DNA of 64,000 nt from the NCBI GenBank assembly GCA_013399015.1, contig VWZX01006840.1:186001-250000 (forward strand), written 5' to 3'. The notes under the pieces were generated by a model. It was not told the origin of the DNA and ran no database searches. It was given only the letters and a program-made list of their open reading frames with translations. Positions within the stretch are counted from its first letter, which is position 1; every line of letters begins with the position of its first letter. The DNA comes from Galbula dea. Its lineage: Eukaryota; Chordata; Aves; Piciformes; Galbulidae. The position numbers and the translations under genes are program-made. This document shows positions 35,001 through 47,087 of the stretch, piece after piece.

Positions 35001-38000
35001 CAAGGTTTCTTCCCCTTCATTCCCATAGTTTTTTCTCTGGGACTTTGAGTGCAACCCTTTCATAGATTCACAAATGATTCATGGTTGGAAAGGACCTTTG
35101 AGATCACCCAGTCCAACCCAAAAAAGGCCACCTGGGCACACTGCTGGCTCATATTAAGCCAGCTGTCCACCAGCACCCCTGGGTCCTTTTCTGCTGAGCA
35201 GCTTTCCAGCCACTCCTCCCCAAGCCTGTAGTGTTGCCTGGGGTTGTTCTGACTGAAATGTAGGACCTGACACTTGGCCTTACTGAATTCCATACAATTG
35301 TTCTCTGCCCATTGATCCAAGCTGCCCAAGTCCCTCTGCAGAGCCTCTCTGCCCTCAAGCAGATCAACCCTCCCACACAATTTGGTGTAGTCTGCAAACT
35401 TACTGAGGGTTCTCTCAATCCCCACATCCAGGTCATCAGTAAAGACACCAAACAAGACTGGACCCAAAACTGAGCCCTGAGGGACACCACTGATGACCAG
35501 CAGCCAGTTAGATTTCCCCCTGTTAATCACAACTCTCTGAGAGCAGCCATCCAGCCAGTTTTTAACCCAGTGAAGAGTACATTTATCTGTACCATGATTT
35601 GCCAATTTCTTCAGGAGAATGCTGTGGGAGACTGTGTCAAAGGCCTTACTAAAGTCCAAGTAGACAACATCCACAGCCTTCCCCCCCCCCATCCAAAAGG
35701 CAAGTCACATGGTCATAGAAAGAGATCAAGATGGTTAAGCAAGACCTCCCTTTCATAAACCCATGCTGGCTGGCCCTAATCCCCAGGCTGCTCTGCAATT
35801 GCTGTGAGAGCTCACTCAAGATGATCTTCTCCATGATCTTTCCTGAAACTGAAGTCAGGCTGACAGGCCTGTGCTTCCCCAGATCCTCCTTCCAGCCCTT
35901 CTTATAGAAGGGCATCCCATTAGCCACCCTCCAGTCATCTGGCACCTCCCCTGTTGACCAGGACTGTTGAAAAATACTCATGGAACCCACCATAATTTTG
36001 CCTTTTCCACAGCATCTCCTCCATGGTCCTGAGTGCAGATAGCACTGCTGTCATTTCACTCAGATCCAGGTTGCAAATTATGGGAGCCTGGCATCAAGCT
36101 AATGTGACTTTAAAGTCACTGGTCATTATCTGTGTGTATGTAGCATTTCTTTTATCTTTCCAGCCCTAACAGCCCTTTTCTGCTGTAGAAATGTCAAGAG
36201 ATTTGAGCAGCAGAGTGCACCTGCACCTTACTCATCTCAACAGCTCCTGCAAGTGACAAATCAAACCACTGGTTCCTGTTAGTGCAGTGGCTGGGATGTG
36301 GTTTGGAAGGAGCAAGAACTTTCTGCAGTACCAGTCATTACCCACTTGGTAGGTGGTGCTCAGATAACTGCCTGTGAGTCACAGAATCACAGAATGTGGG
36401 GAGTTGGAAGGGACCTTGAAAGATCATCTAGTCCAACCCCCCTGCCACAGCAGGATTCCCTACACCAAGTCCCTGGCAGTGCAGATATTGGAAGCAGGTA
36501 GATGAGCTCATGGTATAGGAAAGTTGTCAGTGGTGGCTGGAAGCCAGTCTATATCCACAGGGAGGCAGAGTTAACACTTTTGGGAAGAAGCATTCCTCAT
36601 AGCCTGGGCAGATTCCCCTTGGGTAGTCTAGGGATGGATGGTGAAGCCATGATGCTGTCTTTCAGGGCTTTGCAGAGTAGAGGCACACATTAAATCCTCA
36701 GAGGGCAGCTGAGACTTTTCCTATACATTCTTCATAAATTTCTTCTACCTAGTGAGGACTGCAATGAAATAAGCTTGGTTTAACATTCAGAAATTGAATA
36801 CTGAATGACCCATTTCCATGTGAGAGAGATGAGGGAAAAGCTACTTGGACAAAGTAACCTGGGTATGGATTAAGTTTTTGCCTGAGCATTTTTGGGAAAG
36901 CCTTTATTACAAAGTTTCCCAGTGCCCTTATGTGTACTTGATCACCATGATTAATCTTTGGTAGGAATGCAGGGGTAGTAGTGCAAAGAAAGTGAACTTC
37001 ATCCAAGAAACCTAGTTCACAATTGCTGCCCCTAGAAAGATGAAATGAATTTTCTCAGGTGTTGTTTCTGACTCTGAAAAAAGGCAACAACCAAAAACTG
37101 TAGTGGAGAGAGATGAAAGAATAGAGATGAAAAATTTTCCCTAGTTCCTGCTACTGCTTGAATGACCACAGTCCCTCAATATCCAAAAAGTTAGCCTACT
37201 TGGGAGTAGAGATTCATTTCCTAACAGAACTCTTGCATGTACTAGCAGGTGATCTGAAATGAGTTTTCCTTAAGTGGTGTGGAGATAATGATGGCCAGTA
37301 AGATTCTCTGCTAAATAACTGAAGAGGAGCATTGCACTGTAAGGACTCTACTGCCCTTTCCCTTCAAGAAAGGAGAACTTGATGTCATCCTTTACTCAAA
37401 ATTAGAGAAAGCCTCCTTGCCACAGAACAGTTTTGGAAGCCAATTCCCTTTCCATTTCTTCTTACAAAGAAGTATGTCTGCATGTAATACCTGCAACCCT
37501 AAATATTACAGCTTTGGGCTGGTACAAGAGAGCTGAAAGGGGTAACTGTTTGGCTTCAACTGTGCAGAATGTAAAAGCAGGTGTATTATGGGGAAACAGT
37601 AAACTGATTTAAAACAAAAGCAACCTAGGGAACAGGAAGAAAACCAAGTGTAAGCATGTTTTATTTAAAACAAAACAAACAACTCCCCCCCCAGCATCTT
37701 TCTAGGTAGAATTCCAATGAGGCAAAACTGCTTTTTGGTGTAATCAGCAATGTATTGCAGCTCCTGAGACTGCTAAAGGTTGGGACTGCTTTTCCCTCCT
37801 TCTGATTTTGCTTCCCCTGGCTGTGATACTCTTTTTCACCCTGACAAAGCCACAGAACTGTCCACTGAGACCAGCCCCCTGCAATTAATGGGCTGGTTTG
37901 ATAAGGAATTACTGCTGCAAATGGCAAACCGGTTTCAAGTGCTTAGCCAAAGCCTGACAATACTGGATGTCCTGGGGGAGAGTTAGGGTTTGTGGTGCCC

Positions 38001-41000
38001 TGCACCCCCTAAAAATAGGCTCAGGCTTTCAGACAGCAGGCACTTAGCTCTTTCTCAAAGCCTGGCTTGGATGGAAAGTCAGCCAATTGAAGATCCCAAG
38101 CTGCAGGGTGGTTTTGTGGTGGGGTTTTTTGTGCCTGAGGCTCTCTATCGATCAAGCATTATTCTAATTGTTCCTTTCTATGATGGTGGGAATCATTCAG
38201 AATCTCAGAGTTCCTGAGAGTAAATCATTTGGAAATGCTGCCCATTATAAAATTTCACTTCAGATCTATATTAAATAGATTTCTAAAGGCAGGCTTTGCA
38301 ATCTAGTAACACAACATTATGCTGCTTCACAGAGCCTTGGCTTTTGGGTTCTGGGGGGCCACGGCTGGGGAGAAAACGTCGTGGCTTGTGGTGTGTGGAA
38401 CAGCAAGACTGCCAAGCTTACCTTTTGGGTGACTCTTCTGGGGCCACCTTCAGAGGAGGATTGATCTGGTTTGTTGAGAGAGCCATCCAGCTGTTCAGGA
38501 TGGAGCCAGGGTTGTGGGGTACCATCTTCTGTGAAGATGAGGCTTCCAGAGGGCTGCTCACCTCTCTGGGTCAGGGGAAGAGGTGGGTGATGGCAAAGGG
38601 GTAACACAGACTGGTTTGGGAGCCCAAATGCTGGACCAATCTTTCTTTCTCTTTCAGATAACAGAGAAGAGGGGAAAGGAAAGCAAAACAGCATTTGGAG
38701 GCCCAGTTGTCAGCTCATTGTATCAAGAAGAAACAATCAGGTGATTATCTGCACTGGACTCCAGTTCTAAACAGTATTTTTCTGCTGTCATTTTGTGAAG
38801 CTTTTGCTTTTTCTTCCCTTTTTTTTTTTAATATTGCACAAGTGTGGTGGCAACTACAACAGGATAATAAATGACAGGAAAGAACTTTTCAGGTCCATAA
38901 TCATTTAAATCAATAACTGCCTGTATCCCTGCCAGGCAGTAACCTTTCCCCAGCAAAAGATGTGGGGGAAGGGCAAGGCTTCCCATTTTTCAGCTCTATG
39001 GCTCCAAAAAAAAGTTCATATTGGATACTTTTAATAGAAAGCTCTTCAGACACTGCCTTTTTCAGATAAAGTTATTTCTTTACCAATACATTCATTAGGG
39101 ATCCTTCAGGGAAGGTTTTAATGTTGAACAATGTTTGCCTTCAGGGAGAGTTTGTACCTCATATCAAATTAATTTTTTTCCTAGCTTCTGCAGCTAGCAT
39201 AGCAGAAATGCATTTACTGAACTAGAATGGCTGCTATTTAAAAGCTGTCAAGGTGCAAGGAGTAAGTGACATTAGCTACTGAATAAGGATGGCTGGGTTT
39301 TCTTGTTTGGTTGGGGTTTTTTTTTTTTACTGTTCCAGACTACTAATCATGGGTATAATACTAACTCCAGTCCCTAAATGATTGTCTGGAGGATCTTTCA
39401 GAGTACAGCATCATATTTTTAGTCAAGATGAACAGTCAGGGCAGACTCAATTTTTGAGCAGTGTCATCTTGCAGTCACCCATTTATGTGTAGGTGATCCT
39501 CTTTGTTGTATTGAATATCTTGCATCATTTTAGCCCCATGAAATTAAAAGATAAACACTGATTTCTGATTTCTTAAGCTTGCTGAGAACTTTTCCATTCT
39601 CTTCCCTGCTTGGAGAGCCAACATGCCCCTGAACCTTGACCAGAGGTGGTCAGGTATGACCCTGGTTTAACATGATGTTTGAGGAATAGCACTTCTGCTA
39701 GTCAGAGGCTTCTTTTATTTCCCTGCTCTGTCAGTGCAGTTCTCAGCCAACATCCTGGATCTCCTAGTTCAATCTTGAGGTTTTAATCCTGTTTGAGCTC
39801 TTCTTTTAGGAGCAGAATATTTCAGTGCTTCCCAGTGTTGCATGGCAAGTCTGAGCTATGCTTACTCCTACAGTGCTTTAAGAGTCTTGGCCACCCCAAG
39901 TAGTGCCTGTGACCCTTCTTGGCTATGAAGTACAGCCCAATATACAGGAAAAAATGGGGTTTGCTGTGATTGGCTTGACTAGTCTAAATCTTCTTGTCAT
40001 AGCTTTTGTTTTCATTTCCATGAAATCATGACTTGTGCAGGACTTGAAGATAAGTACAGCTCCAAATGCATCTCTTCCAAACATAGCACAAAGAACATCT
40101 GTGCAGCATGTTTAGTATGGCATAGCTGTAGTCCTTCCAAAATCTGCTGTAGGCACAGCTGGAATAGGGTGATTCTGCTGGAAGGGAGTTAAATGAGGAC
40201 TCCTGACTCTTGCTGGCAGGGTAGAAACTTGTGTGGTGGAAATTCATGTGGTCTATTAGCATAGCTTTGGCTCACAGGCATCATTGTCTTCAGCTGTGAG
40301 CTAGGAAGTGAACAAGTGTCATCATCATCTCTCTCCCATGCAGCTTGTACAGTTTCAGCTTTCTCAATGCAGTTGCCTGTGTATTTTGGCTTTTTTTTTC
40401 CCCCCTCTACTGTTCATTCTCTTGCTGGAGCAGGAAATAAATGTGTGCAGCTATAGGCACATCTCTAATGGGAATAATCACAGGAGTAAAACCAAAACAG
40501 CAAAATTGCAGTATTATTGAATCTGCAAGCAGATGAGCCAGAGAAGGATGGCTCTAGGCATTCAATTTGGCATCCAAGTTTATCTGGAGCATGGAGTGAA
40601 TTGGTTTGATAGGAATACCACCCACCTGAGAAAGGTGGCTTTTCTGAGGCTGAGTGGTTACTTACAAGAACATAAGGTTAGCATTCACTAGGACTTCAGT
40701 GCACTTAAAATGTAGTCTTCAAAAGAAAACAAAGGCATTTTCTGTAGAGGAAGAAAAACACAATGTTTAAGAGGAAGGAATACTTAACAGCTTGAGCCAG
40801 CATAAAGTTAAAACACATTGGTAGTCAAGGGCCAGTTCCATGCTGTAGGTTCAGTGTGTTACCTCAAAACCCAGGAGCTGAGAAAAGAAATGATGCAGAC
40901 TATTTTATTGCCTCAGTTGTCTGTGGTGGGCCTGCTTAAGCTTTACTACAAGCTTGCAAACACTGGACCAGAAATTAAACCACTGTAGTCTTTGTTTCCC

Positions 41001-44000
41001 AAGGCTGTTGATACGATATTTTCCAGTTACAGGATCATATCAAGGAAGCCTGGAATAAGGGAAAAAAAGCCCCTTATTTTGTGTACTAAAACCTGAAATT
41101 CTAGTCCTCATTGGCCCTGGGTTCTGACAGACTGCTGAGAGCAGTTTTTTAGCAGGCATTACTCTGCCAAACACAGCCTACCAACTGCCCTTTTGGATTC
41201 CATGGATGCAAAAGCAGCCAATTTATCTGGAGCCCAGCATCATTACAACTTTGCCTCGCACCAGGAGATAGGTAAGAATGCAAGTGTGGAGGTTTGAAGG
41301 TTCACCTAAGCAGGTTCACTTATTTTAGCCTCACTAGAAGCTTAGGAAGAGTTTCTCAAGAGGTTAACCCCCTCCAAGCTGCTGCCATGTCATAGAAGTG
41401 AGAGGTGTAGCTTTAAATAGTGTAAACCACTCATTTACCACCAGCATGAAATTATCAAACAAGTTATGCCTAAATAATGTTTACAGTCCTCTTGTGGAAG
41501 GAAATACTTGGGGTTTGGGGTGCAAATCTGTAAATGCTGGACAGAATGGAGTTACCATACCCTCCCCTAAAGTCAGATGGAGCAGAAGGAAGAGAACTGG
41601 GCTAGTGCCAGGGCTGATTCTGCCTTATCGCTAATTATCTCAAATGTTTCTGCATTGAGAACAAGATAGCAAAATGGTCAGTCTGGCTCACAGAAGTATG
41701 TTGCACTGGTTCCAAATAAATCCAAAAGCATCCACAGAAACAGGTTGTACCAACCTAATTAAATCAATTTAGAAAGAGATTTGGTTAAATCAGTGCAATT
41801 TGTGCATTCGTAGATCAGTCCTCAAATAAGGAGAAGGTCTCTTGAGCTAATGAGGCTTAGCAGTTATTTGCTTTGGGGTACAGGGCACTGGTCATCAATT
41901 AGAAGTCATTAATAAAGCCTGGCAATAAAGAGCTCAAGTACCCCCAGTGACTGATGGGGAGCAGTTGCAGAATGTATTAGCATAGTGCTCTGCCTCTGTG
42001 TTTCCCTGCAAATCACTTATCTCACTTTGGGCATTGCATAAAAATAATGCATGCTGATGACTGATGATGGGACTTGGAGGTTCCCCTGGAAGGAAGGATT
42101 TAGAAATTATCTGTGATTTCAGGCTGGGTATAGTGGTGAGGTTTTTTTTACTGCTACATAAAGCTTTATGTCTCTCTTTTCTGGTCTTATTACCAGAACA
42201 AAAGCAGTAGTAGTTGAGCTCTTTCATGATCAAATAGCTATAATTACAGTTTCACAAACCTGGGAAATGAGCAGTGAGATGAGGTTGACTAATGTGTCAT
42301 TGTTATAAATCTAATCTAAGACACAGACTGAGGGAGATGCCAAAAATACCACAGCATTGGAAATGCAGCTTTGAAGTTATTTTCCAATTTATTTCTTTTT
42401 TAAAGGAGGGGTTTAGGGGAAGGTAGTTTATAAGTGTTTCCAGCAAACAGAAATATTGACTTGGCAGATGGAGAATGCTGAATAATGTTGCCAACTGTTC
42501 ATATTCCTTTCCACTTCCACTGGAGGAGTCTTCCTGCTCTCTACTGGAGGCTGCTCCACGTGCTGGAGCGGGAATGACATCTGCCACTCGGCACAGAGGT
42601 CTCCCTAAGCTGGGTGTTGCACTTCACAGAATCACAGAATGTTAGGAGCTGGAAGGGACCTGGAAAGATCATCTAGTCCAACCCCCCTGCTGCAGCAGGA
42701 TGCCCTAGACCAGGTCACACAGAAGAGCATCCAGATAGGTTTTGAGTATCTCCAGAGAAGGAGACTCCCCAACCTCTCTGGGCAGTCTGTGCCAGTGCTC
42801 TGGCACCTCAACTGGGGAAACATTTCTACCTGTATTCACACAGAACCTCCTGTGCTTCAGCTTACAGCCGTTGCCCTTTGTCTTGTCACTGGGCTTCACC
42901 GAGAAGAGCCTGACCCCATCCTCCTGACACACACCCTTCCCATATTTAAAAGCATAAATTCTGCCATCCCAAGGTGATGCTGAAGAAGCCTTTTCCCGGT
43001 AGAAGCTTCCACTAACTTCCTTACCACACAGGAGCCAACCCTAGTCACAAATGGGGCTCCCTTTAGGATGAGGGGGCAGCGCAGGTACCACTCTTACTGA
43101 GGAGCCCGCCTGGAGCCGTGTAATCTATCAGAAGGGTATTAATCCCAGTAACACAGCTGCCATCTGGCCCTGCTGCTGGCCCGGCTCGCGCGAGCCCCCG
43201 TGATGGATGGCCTCGGGAATTGATTAGTTGTTGTGCGAGACAAATGAACTGTTTTGGCAGAAAATACCAGAGGTCGCTGCGTGTGGTCAGGCACAAAAGC
43301 TGCTGAATTTTAAAGAGCTGCTTCCAACATCCCATTGCAAGGATGGCGCTTTTGAGACGAGCCCAACGCTCTGGAGCGTGGTTAAGGTTTGGGGTCTCTC
43401 CCTCCAGTCCTGCTTTTGGGAATGCTGGCGTTGGAAAGAAGCACAGCGATGTGGGAGGCAGCATTCTTGCCGTGGTGGGAGAGATGGGCTGGTGCTGGTG
43501 TTGTGCGTGCGTTTGGGTGGCTGTGCCACGTAAATGCTGGGCTGTGCGATCCCTGTGGAAGAGCTTTCCTGGTTGTGCTGAGCCGTGGCACGTCTCAAAC
43601 AAAACACCTGCAGGTCCAGGCAGCTGGGGGTTGTGGTTTTTTTTCAGGTCAGTGCTATTTAGGAATGGATGCTCTGCGGTCAAGTCCCCGACTTCAAGAT
43701 GATTGCCAAGTTTATTGCTTCCCCCTCTTTTTATTGTCCCCAGTGCAGTGACCCTTGGGGGCTCGGCTTTTGTTGTGCAAAAGGGCAGCTTGGCTCAGGC
43801 TTGCCTTCCCTTTGGGAGAGCGCATCCCTCGGTGGCAGCTCCTGTTTGGGATTTTCACAGCCACCTCCTCTCCCGTGCTGCCACTAATCTACCCAAGTGC
43901 TTACAGCAAGCGGGGAATTGGATGACACATGTCTCACTATGTCCCGGCTGCTCTCGGAGGACCGCACGCAAGCGTGCCGGCAAGTGGGCAACACTTCCCC

Positions 44001-47000
44001 CGAGACGGCCTGCCAGTTGAAAATAAACTTGAGTTATGGATTTATTCAGCTTGTAAAACCTCAGCTGGCATAAATAATTGAGAAAGCAAAGGTTTGTCTG
44101 TGGTGCGTACCTCGGGGACCCGCTTCTGCCTCCCTCCCTCCCACCACCCTTTCTTATGAAAATGATCCCAGTTGCACTGATAGATAATAACAACACCAAG
44201 CAATTAAAAGCTATGGGTGGCTGGAGAGAGGAGAAAAGGTTCAGTTAATGAGCTTTTCCTCTTCCTGTGCCCAGGAGAGCCTCAGAAGTGAGGAGGCGAT
44301 TAAAGCAAAGAGATAATTATAGATTATGTGAAAATGGGTCCCTTGGGGGCCGGGGGGACCTTGACATAAACAGTAAGTGTTGCGAGTGTCTCTCTGCTCC
44401 CCTGCACGCTGCCTGCTCCTGCTCCGCTCCACTGCGCTCCCGCCCGCTCGGCAGCGCCATGCCAAGCCAAGGGGCGAAGCCACCTGTTAGTGGCACCCGC
44501 TGGGACGTGCCTTGGACCAGCCTCAGGAAAAGGGGAGAGGATGCCCAAAGTATAGCACCTGATCTCAGCCCTCTACCAGAGCTTTGTGCTGGAGGTAACC
44601 TGCGAGGGGGGAGGAAGGGGCTGGGGCAAACCTCGGAGGATGCTCTCTGCACAAGGGTAGAACGTCTGAATTTCAAGGCTGTTGTGTGCCCTTTTTTTTT
44701 CACAGCAGGCTGTGTAGGAAGCAGGGAGGTTTACAGCACTGCAGGTAAGAGGGAAGCAAAGCCAGATTAACTATTAGCAGAGCTGCTTCATGAGCTCTTT
44801 AAAAACTGTTGGTTCAACATGTGTTTTGGGCAGTTTATGGAAAGGGCTTGTGAAGTCTTCCAGGCTTGGGGAGAGACGGCGTGGTGGAAGTTCTTCCACA
44901 TCCTTGTATTCATAAATGGAAAAAGCTACCCATGTGTTACCTGCAGGCAACAGAAACCCTTCAGCTCAACATTAAATCAGTTAGCATCTCTGACTGGGAA
45001 TGGAGGAGAGCAAAAGGAAATAGCTTTTGGGGTTCAACATGTGTCAGCAAGGGAGAAGAAAAAGCCTTCTGGCCATCCTCAAGAAAATAGATGTGAACAC
45101 ATTCACTGCCTTTAGTGACAGTCAAGTGTTTGTTGACTTGAAGACCCTGTTTTAGCTCAACAAAAAGAACCAGAGCTTGTGTATCACAGTCTGACAGGGA
45201 AGCAAAATTGCATCTGAGTTCTTCCTTTTAGCTGCAGGTTTTATGTAATTGTGCATATCTCCAGGAGGTTGGGTTCGTGCTCTTTCCTGTTTGAAGATGT
45301 CTTGAATGCTGTATTTTTACTTAAATTGAGATTTTTCTGAAAATACTGATGGAAATGCTGTGGGGTTCTCCCCAACATTATCTGAGCAGTGTCTTTGTGG
45401 TGTCACTTTCACTTACTTTTTGTATTTCTGATGTTCTTGTATTTGTGGAATGATCTGTTCTGGATTTAGACTGTTTCTGGGCCTTGCTACCACCTCTTAC
45501 CAGTTTTGTGGAGTGCAAACTCCTGCTAGGAACCAGTCTGATAAGAACACTGCATCCTTTTTTTCTTGTAGCTGCTACACTGGAGGGGTTATTCAGTTAT
45601 ACACAGACACTTATGTGAAATAAAACAAACTCTTGAGTTGCAAGGTTTTCAGGCTGTGGTTTCTTAGAGGTCCTGTGTAGATTGGAATACAAAGTCAGCA
45701 AATAACAGTAATTTGTGTTTATTCCATTCACACCATTCAAGTGGAACTTTTTCCCTAGTGTTGGTCCCTCAAAAATCTGGGTTTAACTCCTCTGAGCTTT
45801 TCTGTTTCCTTCCCTGATTTTGGCACGTGACAAATTGCTTTAAATGTGTCTGGAGTGCAGCTTCGTGTGACTATTTTGTTTACAGATCAAGTGTCTTTAT
45901 TACAACTTCATGGACTTCTCTTGAATCTATTCAAGAAAGGGTTTAAAGCTTGTGAAATAAATGCAGAGTACAAAAGACAAAATTTCCCAAAACCTTCTCT
46001 TCAGGTGAGGAAATAGCTATTCTGGATTAATTCCATTGTGGAGACTTCTGAAAGGAAAGTGGTTTTTTGGAAGGGGCATCTATAGAGCATTTGCAGAGGT
46101 TGTTATTCCAGTAAAGCTAAATCATATCCAAATAGCTGTGTCAGGTCATTTCCCCTTTCCAGACAGTAATATCCTTGGGAAGAGTCTGTAAAAATTGTGG
46201 CTGTGGTAGGAAGATGGCCAGGGTTTGATGTGTCAATGGAGCACAATCAGCTGCTTTATCCCAGCTCTGTACCTGCTGGTACCTCTGGTGCAAGGTGTGG
46301 CAGAGCTGAGCCACCCAAACTCTACAGCGTGGGGAAGTGCTGGTGGCCAGGCCTTACCATGTGGCATCACTGCCAGGGATGGAAGGCCCAGCCTGAGCTC
46401 ATGGCTGTGACACAGAAAGTCATGCAGAAGGAACCCAGGATGGTTGTGGACTCCTCTAGCAAGGAGAGAGTGAACTCTGCTTTGTTCAGGAAGAAAGAGT
46501 GACCTGTAATAACTGAAGTGTGTGTGGCTCTGCCATAGGAGGAGAAGCTGCTGGAGCCAAGTTACTGTAGGGTGTTGTCTGAAGCAACTTCACCCAAAAG
46601 GCTGCTTTCAGCAGCCAAGGGTATGTTTGAGAGGTTGGACTAACAAGGTAGGACTAGAGGAACTTCACAGCATATCAAATCAGCCTTTGTTAGTAGGGAC
46701 AGGCATGCCTCATGACCTCCATCATGAATCTGTCAAGCTTCATCTAGAGCAGTGTAAGTTTTTTTGCCTCTTCTAATCCCAACATGAAATTCTTTTTTCC
46801 CCAGCATTCAAAGTAACAGCATCTAAAGCATGCAGGGATCTGTTTCCTGGCAGCTTGTGTTTAGTGAGTGGATGAGACCTCCAAGGAGTGAGAGAATGGT
46901 TAAGACACTGGAAGACTTCTATAATGTCCCTAGGCCTAAAGATGGAGTGGGAAGTCTTGGGTGTCATCTCTTTACAGGAGAGGTGCAACTCAGTTGTTTG

Positions 47001-47051
47001 TGTGCAAAGAATAGAAATGAAGTGCAGGAAAGCTGTGCTACTAAAGGAGCA

Positions 47052-47087
<36 letters not shown>

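Larger units (their letters stand above)
18542..38657 (+). other. ACBD6: ACBD6 intron 3 (20.1 kb)
   Basis: This is the largest complete intron. It carries nine CR1 fragments between 20007 and 36470, T-rich tracts (for example 23115-23150 and 31490) and the candidate regulatory block at 32190-32560. The part just before exon 4 (38120-38290) is AT-rich and repeat-free. No embedded gene was recognised. Confidence 0.9.

Noticed and set aside
35060..35692. Reverse-transcriptase open frame as a possible domesticated gene
   Set aside because: The catalytic site is altered, the frame is shifted at a C run, and it ends directly in CR1 3' UTR. It is a dead LINE copy.
43063..43683. 206-codon minus-strand open frame in the CpG-bearing block
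   Set aside because: No domain, overlapping open frames on both strands, and no plausible splice or start context. Better explained by GC-richer composition.
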